Under the pieces are notes generated by a model. The model saw only the letters and a program-made list of their open reading frames with translations, did not search any database and was not told where the DNA came from. Positions 25,984 through 39,017 of a DNA stretch of 64,000 bases are shown one piece after another (position 1 is the first letter of the stretch; every line of letters begins with the position of its first letter). A program made the position numbers and the translations under genes. Source of the DNA: Tanypteryx hageni (taxonomy: Eukaryota; Arthropoda; Insecta; Odonata; Petaluridae). The stretch covers positions 206,699,504 through 206,763,503 of the forward strand of contig CM054113.1 in the NCBI GenBank assembly GCA_028673005.1, read 5' to 3'.

Positions 25984-27600
25984 TGTAAATTACTGTGGGC
26001 GTTCTGTACATGAACCATCACCCATTTTTTAATAAACTACAAAAATACATAAATGTATCTCTCACTTAAGTTTTCAAGCAAAATGGGCTATATTGTCTTA
26101 GGAGCACATCTCGATACCTATTTCAAAATTTAGTTTACTATGTGTACATCTAAAAAATGCCATGTTTTCTTAGTTTAGAATCGGCCAAGTTTTTAATTAT
26201 GGTTTTAGATTTTTCGCATCAGTTCACTCTCAGTGCTGAGCAGTGTTAATGCCTTGAGCAGCTCATCCCGCATTGTGTTTATTCTTTATAACTGCTAATT
26301 TGCTGAATGAACGCTCTCATGAGCAGTTTGTGGCCATTAAACAAAGGTACATTCTCAGAGAAACAGACATATTAGTAAAACCATCCTCGAGCTTTTGTTC
26401 GTACAATACCTTAGCTTGTAATGGGTGCGTGACAACCTCTTCCTTAGGCAAAGAGTAGGAAAACCCCATAAAATTTCGAAAGGAATGCGTATTTCTGAGA
26501 ATTCCACGGTATAAAGTCAAATCATCGCAAGAATATGATATTTTACAGTTTTTTCCGTAGGATAAAGTAAAATCAAAGAAAATCGGCACATCTAAAATCT
26601 ATAAAAGCCTTATTCTGTCACTTTGTCCCTTTGTGACCCCCTCTGTCATGCTATAAAAATGCGAATAACTCGATAAAGAATCAAGATACATTTTTTAAAT
26701 TTAACAGGAATGCTTGATTCACATATTTTAAGGTGATGCGAAAGATAATCTCGAAAAAAGTCATGGATTCGACTCCAAGGAAGACATTTCCCATAAGATA
26801 ACACGTAAACCGAGTTTTTGACCTGCAAGCTTTTCTTCTTTTGGAAAGTAAAATTAGAAAAAATGTCGTTTGATCTTTGGAATTAAATCACTTTAAAGAA
26901 AAAATTATAAAGTTTCTTATTCTGTTCATCTTTTTCCGCCTTCAGTTCATAATCTCTCATATTAAACGTTCAATTAATGTATTTTGGGGAAATCTGGTTA
27001 TTTTAACGGGATGTTGCCTTGCCAACCAATTAAATTGTAAAACCACGCAATCCTATTATTATTTCAATCCATATGGATAAAAGCGTACTTTGAATGATAT
27101 TAATACGAAAGAGAGAGAGAGAGAGAAAGAGAAGAAAGGAGAGGGAAATTATTTTCATAGCAACCAATGTAAACAACATTCGTGGCGTTATTTACGAGAA
27201 GGAATACATTTGAATGTAGAACATTAAGCATTCGCATATTAAAAATACTTAAGAATCATCGTAGGAATTCGAGATTTGAAACAACGAATGCCTAAAAGAA
27301 CGAACGTGTGATTTCCTGCCATTGATTTTTGAATACGCGTCGAATCGATCAACAAATCAGTTTATAACGCGATAATTTGACGTACTCTTAGTGAGTTGCA
27401 TTGTTGCCGGTATCGATTAATTGCGTACCATTGTCTTGGATAATAGCTTCGCGTCGCATCTATTCACGAAATTTAATAAAAAAACTTTTCCGCTGAATTT
27501 CAACGAGCATTTCCCTAGTATGTACAAATTTAGATGAATGAAGGAAGAAAATATTACACATTGAAAAATCTAAAATTACGTGTAAACTTATGGGAAAATA
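25984..27600. other. AT-rich noncoding stretch with no recognised gene
   Basis: Only short open frames are present and none resembles a known family. A GA run lies at 27111-27145. Confidence 0.4.
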
Positions 27601-27626
27601 TAATCGTCTCCTGGAGTCGAACCAAG
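27600..27626 (-). mobile_element. weak tRNA-like B box (minus strand)
   Basis: The minus strand reads CCTTGGTTCGACTCCAGG, containing the B-box consensus GGTTCGANTCC. No matching A box could be found at the usual spacing, so a SINE remnant is only a possibility. Confidence 0.3.
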
Positions 27627-27815
27627 GACATTTCCGGGATGCTTGATTTTTCTAGGCACAACTTCATGTGGGCTTAACGGTTTTGAAAATTTTCAGCTAT
27701 TAATTTCATCGTGAAATACCCAAAAGTACCGTAACAGACAGACGGACACTTGAGAATTTATATATGCAGATATGGATTACACCTACCATGGGAACCAGTG
27801 GCCCCCCATGGAAAC

Positions 27816-27862
27816 GGGGGCCCGCGGCACGTGCCTCCTGTGCCCCTACCTTAATCCGGCTA
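27816..27862 (-). mobile_element. hAT-like terminus, inverted relative to 25606
   Basis: The minus strand reads ATAGCCGGATTAAGGTAGGG, then GGCACAGGAGGCACGTGCC and GCGGGCCCCC, in the order found at the left ends of CAGGGCCGGATTAAG-type elements. The first bases (CAGG) have decayed. Confidence 0.5.
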
Positions 27863-28241
27863 TACTCCCATGCATCATCCCTCTCTCCCCTTCAATATAA
27901 AAGTCCCCGTCTCCCTTCTAAATATTCTAATCCTAATCCAAATTACCCCCTTTTTTAACCTCCCACTGCATAAACTGCAATGGCAACCTCTTCATATGGT
28001 ATGTACTTTCTCTAAATGCATCCAGACCAGACTTCATTATGTATGTAGCGTTAATCGTTATCAATAAATTATCGCCTGTTGAAGAAAATGAGGAATGTTG
28101 GGGAGGGAATTAGATATCTCCAGGCATGGAAAGCAGTTCCGGTCGATCTGTGATACTGTAAAGAGCTTAACGGGAGAAATTATTAATGCGCCTAAGAATG
28201 TGCTGCCGGATTCATCTGGTACAATCCTTCAGCGGTTACTC

Positions 28242-28258
28242 GGGGGGGGGGGGGGGGG
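28242..28258. repeat. run of 17 G
   Basis: An uninterrupted G homopolymer that is error-prone in sequencing. Its true length is uncertain. Confidence 0.9.
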
Positions 28259-28294
28259 CACAAAAGTTTTAGTCTGATACTATCCTCGGTAGGA

Positions 28295-28318
28295 ATATAT
28301 ATATATATATATATATAA
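28295..28318. repeat. short (TA)n run
   Basis: About ten TA units. A hAT-like end CAGGGTTCCTCAAC starts four bases later at 28323, but I find no matching right end. Confidence 0.8.
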
Positions 28319-28806
28319 TACCAGGGTTCCTCAACGCATCTTTGCAGACATACCCGTATGAGAATTTTTTTATGTAGTCCTTTACCACCTGGTACATTTA
28401 AAAGTGATAATGAAAGAAAAAATACTTTTATTAAAATAGATAACTCGTGTTTATATATATGCTATTCTCTTCGTCAATAAAACCGCGCCAACGACGTTTT
28501 ATGGCGTTATTCATAGTCTTATCGCCATGACCTTTGATTTCTAAATCATATGTGAAAGCTGAAGTTAGAAATTAAATTCCCAAATACTGTCGCGTACCTC
28601 TTCAACACTCCGGACCCACGTCGTCCAATCCCTTCGCCACGTGCCGAATCGGTCACATACCTGTGGCGAATTGATGCCCTTCATCAGTCATATATTTAGA
28701 TATTTTTCTTTATTAGAGTGGCCTCAGGATTTCCTCGCAATATTAATGATCCCTTCAAAGAAGAAGCCGAAGGCGGTGCGTTGTAAAGACCACATATAAC
28801 GACAGC

Positions 28807-29034
28807 CAGGGGCGGCCCGTGATATTTTGGCACCCCGGGCGAGATAGCCGCCTTCCGAGTTACTTTAAAAGTGCATGTTAATTTATTCATCGCTCTGTAA
28901 AAATCATTGCCAATGAAATTATTATAGGAATGCCATCAAGATATTTATTCACTTGCAAGTAATGAATAGATAGACAATCGGGATAGCGCCCACAGGGTTT
29001 TGGCGCCCCGGGAAGCCGCCCGGTTTGCCCGTAC
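28807..29034 (-). mobile_element. hAT-type MITE, inverted copy of the 4928 family
   Basis: Read on the minus strand this copy follows the 4928-5198 element. It starts with the counterpart of GTACGGGC and GGCGCC, keeps the conserved AATTTATTCATCGCTCTG segment (about 28880), and ends CTCGCCCGGGGTGCCAAAAT...GGCCGCCCCTG (28807-28843 on the plus strand). The outermost 15 or so bases at the 29034 side have decayed. Divergence from the 4928 copy is substantial, so the family is old. Confidence 0.75.
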
Positions 29035-30310
29035 GAATTTCGGTCAGAATTTTAGTTGCATTGCCCGCGTCTGTAGCAAGTGGACAAAGATAATTAATAA
29101 AAATTATGTAAGATAAAGTATATCACAAGAAAGGCTAGTAGGGTTATCATCATTAATAGCGATCGAAAGCGATGTTTGCGGAGAATTAATAATTGAAAGA
29201 CTGATTTCTCAATTAGCTAGTCAAAAGGTATGAAAAGTGACATTTTTATAGGACACAACAAATAATATGTACATTAATTTTTGTGAGCTTTCTACATGAT
29301 TTATTTTTTTCTTTATTGAAATTAATAAAATCATTTCTTTAAATGATTGTAAAGGAATTTACATATCCAACTTTGTTTTATTATTTTAGAAGGGGGCACC
29401 GTATGATGATTTGCATTGGGGTTGCCCTGACGACTGGACACATCTATAGCGGAGTGCTTGGCAAACATGAATATGTCGTGCAGCCAGTTGTACCAGTATG
29501 CGATTCAAAACAAACAGTTTCCGAGAGATGTAATTTTATAGTACATGCATACATACAACTTTATCTTGGTTTATTAATACTTAAAATAAAAATAGACATT
29601 ACTTATAGTTCTCACACTCAAGGCTATTGTTTTATTCGAATCGTTTACGTGTCCCATTTTTCAAAGAAGAATTTCTTTGTGTCCCGTATCCTCAAAACCA
29701 AAAACTGGCAATAATATATAAAATAATTGTAAATACTAAATAATACAACCCGAAGCCTATTTAAAACGTTGAGCAATTTTCTTATTAATATTTCATACAT
29801 TTGGTATTATGTGGTGAATATGGTGACCAGTTCACCACAAGAGGGGTGAATCTCGAAATCCTGTTTGGCAATGCTGGATGAATCCCAAGGATATGCGTAT
29901 TACCGGTAGGAGACCCCTGATATACCACGTCATTATTTTATTACTACTAGATAAATACTTGAACGGGATACTTTTAACTTGGATCTTCAAATTTATTATA
30001 ATCGCGTTTCAAACTCTGCTCTCGAACGGCAATACAACTGGGATTAAGTTTGGTGCAACAAGAACTTGGAATTATCCCAAATTTGCCAACAATTGGGCAG
30101 AGATCAGTAAAACGCTAACAAAACAAAAATAATTTAAAATAAAGTAGGACGCTAAGTTGAAGAGTGCTTTGGCCAGGAATTGCGGGCCTGACGTCTGAAT
30201 GAAGGTGAGGAGGGTAAAATTTGGCAAGCTGCATGGAAGAGGATTTCGGAAAACATCAGAGGACGTTTATAAAAAGGACCCCATCGGAAATATAACGCGG
30301 GGAAAGGAGG
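29035..30310. other. AT-rich noncoding stretch with no recognised gene
   Basis: Open frames at 29343-29714 and 29878-30132 do not resemble a protein family that I know. They have AT-driven composition and no supporting context. Confidence 0.4.
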
Positions 30311-30317
30311 GCGGAAG

Positions 30318-30598
30318 AAAGAGAGAGAGATAAAGAGATATAGAGAAAGATAAAGACAGATAGAGAGAGATAAAGAGATAGAGAGAGACAAAGAGAGAGA
30401 TAGAGAGAGAGATAAAGAGATAGAGAGAGAGATAAAGAGAGATAGAGAGAGAGATAAAGAGATAGAGAGAGAGATAAAGAGAGATAGAGAGAGAGATAAA
30501 GAGAGATAGAGAGAGAGATAAAGAGAGATAGAGAGAGAGATAAAGAGAGATAGATAGAGATAGAGATAAAGAGAGAGAGAGTGAGAGAGAAAGAGAGC
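30318..30598. repeat. (GATAGAGAGAGATAAAGA)-type purine/GATA microsatellite
   Basis: About 280 bp made of GA runs broken by GATA and TAAA words, with a visible period of about 18-24 bp between 30400 and 30550. The Ser/Leu/Tyr-rich minus-strand frame is a repeat artefact. Confidence 0.93.
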
Positions 30599-31177
30599 GT
30601 CACCACGCACACGTGGTGTCTCTCTTCTTCCGATGCCAAGTTCCTTAAATATCGAGTCGAAAATATTTTGCGCGTGTAGCAACAACCATATAGATTTTCA
30701 AGGAGAATATAAGCTGAACGGGGTTTCTATTCCACATATTAATATAAGAAAACATAGGCGAATATGAGACTCATCGAAAAGAAATTCAGCGGTACTGCGT
30801 TTATTCACTTTTTTCCACGGAAGTATATTTAAAGTAGAATGGTGATCTATGTCTAACATAAGACATGAATAGCGTATTCTTACGATCCCAATAGATAACG
30901 CCATCGCCGTGCCTAAGAGAGAAATGAGAAATTGAGAAATTTCTGACTCGACAGAGGACTAGATTACCGACCCGTGATTTCCATACCGATAGATAACCAC
31001 AGATTAGCATAACAATGTGATCTCCAGTGATGCTCCGTACCTCCGGATTCAATGCCTATTCAGCATAAATATTTAAAAAATATCACGCAAGCGCATGTCA
31101 AAGCGCAATCGTATTCACATTTCTGTATCTGTAGAATAAAATGATTTAATTAATGTCTTTCATAATAGGGAAAGGGG

Positions 31178-31478
31178 GGTGCCGGTGGTATAGTGGTTAG
31201 GACGCTGCTGGCTACTACCCGCCTGCTGCTCGAAAGGACAACGGGCACAAATCCTGAGAAAGTAAGGTTTTTCCGTGGTCGCCCGGTTCCCTGATTGTGT
31301 GGTTTGAGGAGACCGCGCAAAATCTGCGCCCCGAAGCCGTTGTCCCCCTTGGAGCTAAAATCCGGCACCAGGCTTCTCTCCTCCCTTGCTATCCGGCTAT
31401 CCTACCTCTTATTGTTAGATACCCATTGCGCGTAAAGAGGTGAATCAGCAGGGCGTAAAACAAAACAAATAAAATCAG
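31178..31478 (+). mobile_element. tRNA-derived SINE, second family, near full length
   Basis: The head begins with GGTGCCGGTGGTATAGTGG, a strong A box (TGGTATAGTGGTTAGGACGC), and has a degenerate B box GGGCACAAATCCTG about 50 bp later. A body follows (TCGCCCGGTTCCCTGATTGTG, CCCCGAAGCCGTTGTCC). The tail region CCGGCACCAGGCTTCTCTCC is shared with the copy at 46600-46800. It ends AACAAAACAAATAAAATC. The A box resembles those of glutamate or aspartate tRNAs. It makes no protein. Confidence 0.85.
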
Positions 31479-31593
31479 ATGTTCTCATATTCTGATGCGT
31501 CAAAAATTTTAATAAGATATGTATTCCCTATATAGAAGTGGTAATAAAAATTCATTTTTATATAAACACTTGTTCAGAAATTAATAGAAAAAA

Positions 31594-31626
31594 CTCCGCG
31601 CAACTATTGCGCGAGTCTCATCTAGT
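31594..31626 (+). mobile_element. possible Helitron 3' end
   Basis: A GC-rich hairpin (CTCCGCGCAACTATTGCGCGAG, 31594-31615; printed here in two parts: CTCCGCGCAA and TTGCGCGAG around CTA) is followed after six bases by CTAG and then T. Helitrons end in a short hairpin a few bases before CTRR and insert between A and T. I cannot locate a convincing TC-start 5' end upstream. Chance remains possible because CTAG is short. Confidence 0.45.
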
Positions 31627-34600
31627 ATTACGTATATACAGAAGGATTCTCTTTGGAGATATTCTTTTCCTTCTTATGGTCTTCTAAATATGTATATGTT
31701 GATTGTCCTACTCATTACGTTTGGTAAGATAAATATTTATCTTTAATTGTGTCCATCATTTGTCTTTTGCAAAATCCAGTGTTCATAAGCGTTAATGATC
31801 GCATTTTCTGTATTATATAGGAATAAATAAATATTTCAGACGATTTATCCTTTGTGATACATGTAACTGAAACATTTTCCAAATTCCCATAGAGCGATAA
31901 CTACTGGCACCGTAGGAATTCTTGATCTATCAAAAAAAAAAAAACAAACGCATGGCGAGGATACGTCCACGTGCCAGCAGACTACGTTCTAAACTGCCGA
32001 GTTGCAACCATTGCGACATGCAATTCCTTACCTCAAAGCTCGAATTCATTAATAGGAAGTTCATTTTGAATGGTGGCTGACTAGAAAAATACGGTGTGAA
32101 ATTGAAAAAAAAACACTCAAGTATAGCCAATAACCATTAAAAAAACGGCACGAAAAACCATATGCGCTTTCGCCTAAATGAATTTTAGAAAATCTATAGC
32201 GTTGTTGAATACCACTGATGACGGCTACCTGGTAGCAACAACGAGAACGCGGTTTTTTATAACCCCTCCATGGCTCTATGATCTTCCAATGAATATAAAA
32301 AAGACGCACTTTTCCAAGCGGCAAATAAAAATTCCGTTTTGTAAATCTAGATGCTAGGGTCAAATCAGGATACGGGAATAATTATGCCAATGTTTACTTA
32401 CGATTCAGTCGAACGGAAAACAGTCTCGAATGGGAAGGAAAAAAACAACGCAACTCACCTGTAAAGAAAAAAAGAGAATATTGGGATTAGTATTTTCGCA
32501 ACAAAAAATTCCCAAATTGACATGCTATTCGATGCAACAACTTCATATATGTATTATATGATATCATTCAAATAACCCGATGCGACGTTAATCCGAGTTT
32601 TTTATTACACACCGCATAACTGCCGTGGAAGTGACAGATGGGAAAGATTTACAGAGCGAGAGGGAAATTGATTCCAATTTAAATTATAACCTTTTTTCTC
32701 CCACAAAAAGCGCGCGATATGAGAGACAAAAGAGGAATTTTAAAAAATTAAAAAAGGTCCGAGATCAAACTGAAAATAAATAGATATGCGACACCGTTGA
32801 TGATGCAAATGGTAGAAGAGAGAAAGAGAGGGAAAGCGAGAGTCAAAGAGAGAGAATTTAACACGGAAAAGGTTTCCAAAACCGGAAATGCTTACTCAAG
32901 CGGCACTCACCGGAATAAATGAAGGTAGCGGGTGGGTGCGGGCGTGGGAGTCAGATGAGTATCTCCTCTTCCTACCGGGGTTTGAAATGTGCTCGCCCCT
33001 TAACCTTTTTAACCTCCCAGTGAATACATTGCAGGTCGGTCACTACTCCCTGGAAACCTACTTTTAATTGCGATTCTTTGAACGTGGCCCTCTATCCCTA
33101 AGAAAGATGCTCGGGTCTAATATATAGAGGATTCTTCTCCTCTCTCTCTCTCTCTCTTCTACCCTCTTTTCTTTTTCTTCTCCTTCACTTCCTCCTATTA
33201 ATTAATTAATTAATTATTATTAATCTCTCTTTCTTTTACCATATTTTCTTCTTTCTCTTTCACTTCCTCTCTCTCTCTCAATTATTACGTATTCATCGTA
33301 CCATTTGTATTTTACATATATTCGAATTGTTTTACAGATGTATTTTTGCCCGTTGTTTGTACAGTATATGTACTTACCAGCAGTTGTGTGGGAAGTACGT
33401 GTTTACAAACATCTACAACAGACAATTATGGTATTTATAATATTTTGGTATTCTATTATAATTCTCACAACTGTCTATACTTTCATATCGGTTTCGTCAC
33501 ACTACTGTAACTTTAATTGCACTATTATTAGTGTGCTAATCATTACTGGTAAATATTTATTGCACTAGACGGACTTTACATGCATTAGAATTGTTGCGAC
33601 ATACGTTGTTGTAATATCCTTGATCATCATTCTATGCACGCTATTGCAATTCTTACATCATGCATTATTGCGTATTATTTTTATAATTATTCTCGTTTTA
33701 ACAACTTGGTTGTAAATTGCGCTGTTTTACTTTGTATCGTAAGGTGGAGGAGGGGCCATTTAACCTCAACCTCGCAATAAAGACATTTCTTTCTCTTTTA
33801 CTTCCTCCCTTTTCTCTCTTTCTCTCCCTGGGAGAGACGCGCCCCATTCTCCCTCCATCTCACTTTGTGGCTCTTCGGAGAATCGCACGCGGTGTGCGAA
33901 ATAAGCCTGGGGCTATGCAGGTGCACTTCCAAATGTATATTCATGTGCGGAGGGAGCGGGAAAACAACGCGCGATATCTACTTGAAACATTTAACATGAA
34001 AAATCTACCGCGCTGTTCAATTTTTTTTTTTCAAAACACGTTTCGCCGTAATTAATGAGCTTACCCGCCGTACACTCTCGCGTCTGTCGAATAAATGACC
34101 TTAAAAATTAATTCGGTTATAAAAAACACATTTACCGTACCGAGGGCACGATGCATTTTGTCATGATACAAAAATAATAATAATTTCAAGCGGCATTTGG
34201 GGGAATAAAAAACATCGCAGTTAAATTAAATCTGAGGACAGTTTACCGCGATGCGGTGACAGGGAGAGTGGGAGGAGGGGGGAGTGAAGGGGGGAGGGCG
34301 TTTAATACGCGCGACCCGCAGAGGCTGAATTTTGTTTTTCGAAAATTTTAAATGAAATAATATTCCTTCGTCTGCCAGCGCATTCGTTCGTTTTAAAGCC
34401 ATATCTCATTTCAAGATCTCTGATATATGGGATGGGTGGGAATGGTCGCTCCAAAATACTCCCGAAACTGCTTATTAAATGCTACCCTCTCTAATCAAAC
34501 AAAAAACAAATATGTAAATACTTCCGTGCTAGGAAGTTGTTTCAACCAATCTCGATACCCGCAAAAAAGTTAAAGCGAAATGAGACACGCAAACAGTCAT

Positions 34601-35555
34601 TTCAACTTTCAGGAACCATGGCTTTCGGCGCTCTCAGCGTAACTATCGATCTTCTAAATTTGTAAGGCTGGAGTAAATATGGAATCGAACTAGCTTCGAT
34701 ATAATCATTTATATCGAAGGTTCGATATTAGTACGACCAGAACCGGCGTGGCAATAATTACGAATGCGGGCGAGGAATGATTTGGCCGCCCCACGTGTTA
34801 TAAATTCCGAGGAAGGTTCAGGTTCAATTAAATGGAACGTGCAAGGTCAGCCTATTGGCCGCACCTAGAGCCGGGCCGCCCCGAGAGGTCACCCGCGTTG
34901 TCCAGGACTAAAACCCGCCCTAACTGAAACACACATATTTAATTCCCTTCAATAGCCTATTAGTATAATAAGAGGCATTATAAAGGGATATGGATTGCAA
35001 AAGAACTGAGCACAAACATGTCTTTGATGGAATATTTCTCTATATAAATATGAAGGAATTACGTACACGCTATCCGCAGCGTTGGCAAACAGATATATGT
35101 TGACGTGTACGTGTCTTGTAACAATTAATTTCTACGAAGAATGGGATGATAAATCATTGTATCCTTACTTCTCTGTCTACCGTCGTACTCACATGGTTAG
35201 CTCTTAAGCATAAAATCAAAGAGACGGGTGGAACAATGTGAAGTAAAGAGCAAATTAAGAGTAACATCATACCATTCTAAGTATGTATCGAGTAAAAAGT
35301 CTTTATCAAAGACCATCGCCTAAAAAACTGGAAAAATGGCGTCTCCGAATGGACCGAAAAAAAAATCATCGCAGCTGTTGAACGGTACCGAACGCAGTGG
35401 CGAGATTTTTTTCACGAAGACATTAGCGGGTGGGAGGGATGTAAAAGGAATGTTCGCTCGACAGTAAATGCGAGATACCTCCCATCCGGTCCGTTCCGCA
35501 TCCGAAGACGAGTTCAATTAGGAGATTAGCATAAGAGAAGCAAAGGAGCGCGTTA
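31627..35555. other. noncoding stretch with no recognised gene
   Basis: CT-rich and TA-rich patches lie at 33130-33290. A hairpin with arms CTTCGATATA and TATATCGAAG lies at about 34693-34720. I find no coding signature. Confidence 0.4.
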
Positions 35556-35559
35556 AAAG

Positions 35560-36480
35560 AGAGACAATGGGAGGAATAAAGTGAGAGAGAAAGAAAGGAG
35601 ACTTAAAGAAGAATTAAAGTCACGGCGAAACCGTTGAGGAAGGGAAGAATCCGGAGGAGTAATGGGGGAAGTCAGGATGAGAGAGAGGGGAGAGGGGTAA
35701 GGGAGGAGCGAGGGATGTGGAGGGAGGAAGGAGAGAGAGAGAGAGGGGGAGGAAAGAAGGAGAGGGAGGGAGGAGGGAGAGGAAGGGAGGAGAGGAGAGA
35801 GAGAAAGGGAGGAGAGAGAGGGAGAGAAAGGGAGGAGAGGAGAGAGGGAGGAGAGAAGAGAGGGAGAGGGAGGAGAGGAGAGAGAGGAGAGAGAGAAGAA
35901 GGAAGAGAGAAGAGAGGAAGGGAATAGAGAGGAAGGGAATAGAGAGAGAGAGAGAGAGAGAAAGGAAGGAGAGGCGAGAGGGAGAGGAAGGGAGTAGAGT
36001 GAGGGAGAGGGAGGAGAGGAGAGAGAGAGGAGAGAGAGAGGAAGGGAAGAGAGAGGAGAGGAAGGGAATAGAGAGAGAGAGAAAGGGAGGAGAGGCGAGA
36101 GGGAGAGGGAGTAGAGAGAGGAAGAGGAAGGGCGTAGAGAGGAAGAAAAAGGGAGGAGAGGAGATAGGGAGAGGAAGGGAGGAAAGAAAGGGAGAGGAAG
36201 GGAGGAGAGAGGGAGAGGAAGGGATGAGAGAGGGGGAGGAGGAGAGAGGAAGGGGAAGGGAAGATATAGGCAAAGGAAGGGAGGAGAAAGAGCGAAAGAA
36301 TGGAGGAGTGAGGAGAGAGAGGGAAAGAAGCGAGGAAGGAAAGGGAGGAGAGAGAGGAAGAGGAAGGGAGGAGAGAGAGGTGGATGGAGTAGAGGGAGAT
36401 GAAGGTAAGAGAGAGGGGGAGGGAGAAGAGTGAGGGGGTAGGATGTGAGGATAAAGAGGAGTGAGAAAGGGGAGGGAAAG
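35560..36480. repeat. polypurine (GGAGAGAGG-type) tract, about 0.9 kb
   Basis: The plus strand is almost exclusively G and A over about 900 bp, in irregular GGGAGAGGAAGGGAGGAGAG words. Glu/Arg/Gly-rich plus-strand and Ser/Leu/Pro-rich minus-strand frames span it but reflect composition. It could form triplex structures, and GAGA-binding factors could bind it, though that is inference. Confidence 0.95.
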
Positions 36481-38939
36481 GAGGTCGGAGAAGGCGAAAG
36501 GGATGAAGTGAGGATCTTAACATGAACGGGGAGTGAGGATGGGGTTGGGGGTGGAATAGCGAAAGAGGCCCCCCGGAGACCGCGTCGCAGTCACCCTTAC
36601 CTACCGATCTGAATTCAAATGAACCGGAGAAGTAGGAGGAGCGAGCATCCGGAGAAAATTTCGAAATTGTTTCGTTAAATTCGAAAGGGTCCTATCCTTT
36701 CCCATAAGTCTCCTCGTCGTAGATAATCATCGTGTCTGGATCACGCTTTTAAAGGCGACGAAAAGGATATCTAGTTTTACAAGGCCGATAGCGTGCCCTA
36801 CAAAATAAAAAGAAAATTATATCCGCGACTCGGCGGAGAAATTGAAATTCGAAGCGCGAAATTTCATCTCCATTAAACGATGCCGATAGTGATTTTACGC
36901 TCGTGTCATAACTCTGCGGAATTTAGCTTCAATTTCCTGAAGGTTACGAAACTTATATAGACTCTAAATTCGATATTATATAATTTTGCACAGAGTAAAT
37001 TACTGCTTGTATATTAAATATAATATTAGATAATAAATTCATTGCAAAGAAGTTGCAATAAAATATTACTCATTTGTTTATTGTTCATTAGAGTCATCAG
37101 ATAAAATTTCTTTCCTTTAAAGTAGATTCAACCACGACGATTAATTAGCATCAGGCCATAATTCTCGTTTATCACCTATTATATAATTAAATTCGCCAAA
37201 AATCTCGCGGCATTTTTTCCAGGGCCATTTTCCGGGTATGAAATTCGTTTCCTGCGCGAAATTTACCGCCATGCCTACTCACAAAACGAAAAAAGCTCAT
37301 AAAATTACCTCCTGCTGACGTAGAAAATGCTCCTCCACCTCCACATTCTTTATTCCCTCTCCTACCTTATCCATCTAAAAAAATGCCCGGGAGAAAGCGT
37401 AGAGCGCAAGCGAGAGAAATTGACGACGTAGAGGAGAAAGGGAGATCGGTAAAGGACACGGGGTGGGCGGTTCCTGAGGGAAAGAGAGAGAGAGAGAGAG
37501 AGAAGGGATTTGGAAATACAAGAAGGGAGAGTTGGCTGAATAGATGACGGAAGGAAGTCATTTGCGAGGGAAAAGGGGTTTTTTAAAGGAGAGAAAGAAG
37601 AATAGACGCAGGAGAGTAGGTGAGGGAGAGGATGAGGGGAGGAAGGAATAACGCGGATAGGGCGGTTTTATATATATGTAGATGATGATGCGATGCTCAG
37701 TAGGACCACTCTCCCATGAGATATTCGAAATCGCGTGCAGGAGCTGTAAGCACCAAGGTTTGAAATTCCTATCAGAAATCTATGATAAATCGAAGTCGAA
37801 GAGTTTGAAGGATGATTGTGGGGCGAGGCACTTGCCGATTCCAGGCCTAGCAGAGTGAGAGAAAGAGAGTGAGAGAGAAAGAGAGTGAGAGAGAGAGAGT
37901 GAGGGGATAGGAACGACTATAACATGAATTGGAGCTGTTAAGAATGTCTATGAGGGGGAGGACGTCAGTTTTTGCGAGAAGATTCGTCCAAATACGAGTA
38001 GTACAAATAATGATGAAGTGGGTTATCGAAGCTTCTATTAATACTGCCCGCCACATATGAACTCGTTAAGAAAGGAAGAAGTGTTAAGAACATTATTGGT
38101 ATGCGGAGTTATTTGGATCTATTTCCAGCCAAATTTCCATTTCTAGATCGCTTCGTGCATTCAATTCACCACTATTGCTACGAACTATCCGACATGACGG
38201 ATTTTTGAAACGATTACTAGCTTGTCTACAAATGTCCATGAGGAACTCGCGAATGTAGCCATACAAGGGGCATGACACAAAGGTTAGGAAGTGTTTTATC
38301 AGCATAACTAGGAAACACGCTTTCGCTCTTATCTCTAATCAGCCTGAAAGAAAAAAGGCGTCGTCACACCGCTCCGTCGTAACATCACTCTCGCTTATCT
38401 AAAGAAAGAAAAAATTTCCTTATACTTCACATAGGTAATGGAATTCCCACCTGGTATAAGGTTACCTATTCACACTCCCTCGCCTCGTCTTCTTACATAG
38501 TTTTAAATTAAACTAAACTAGCCCTATTCCTCAACACCCTCTGACATTAGCATTCCATGAGTCATATTCGAGGATTTAGGCGGCCGTTTTCCCACACGAT
38601 TATATTATTATCGAGGAGACATTCCGTTTCAACGAAATCGCAGAAAGAACGAAGATGATCTAAACGGAAATTATGATGCCTACTTTTCAACATAATTAAT
38701 TTAAATTAAATGAGGTGCAGGAATTACTTATATTGGCTTTGACAGCTTTAAAATCACCGCGGATGAGTTGCTCTTTGTGTTCCCAAATTTCATTATTCAG
38801 CGTTATAAAATATTCCAAATACATTCGAACGGAATATTAAATTGATCACGCGTATTTGTGTGGTAAAAATAATGCGTGTATGTTCTACACTATACCGAAT
38901 TCGAGTCCAACAATAGTCGTTGCAATGGCAACGCTCTCG

Positions 38940-38940
<1 letters not shown>
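36481..38940. other. noncoding stretch with no recognised gene
   Basis: GA microsatellites occur at about 37483-37503 and 37856-37900. The rest is AT-rich with short unsupported frames. Confidence 0.4.

Positions 38941-38941
<1 letters not shown>

Positions 38942-39015
<74 letters not shown>
38942..39015. repeat. (TA)n microsatellite, left of the palindrome
   Basis: About 36 TA units lead directly into the left arm of the palindrome. Confidence 0.97.

Positions 39016-39017
<2 letters not shown>

Noticed and set aside
25606..27862. One 2.2-kb hAT element between the two facing CCGGATTAAG ends
   Set aside because: The flanks show no 8-bp duplication and the interior has no transposase trace, so I list the ends separately.
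29343..29714. Possible exon after a TTTTATTATTTTAG acceptor-like string
   Set aside because: The frame from the acceptor stops after 19 codons and the longer frame resembles no family.
35620..36523. Ser/Leu/Pro-rich (minus) and Glu/Arg-rich (plus) frames
   Set aside because: They follow from the polypurine tract and carry no family signature.
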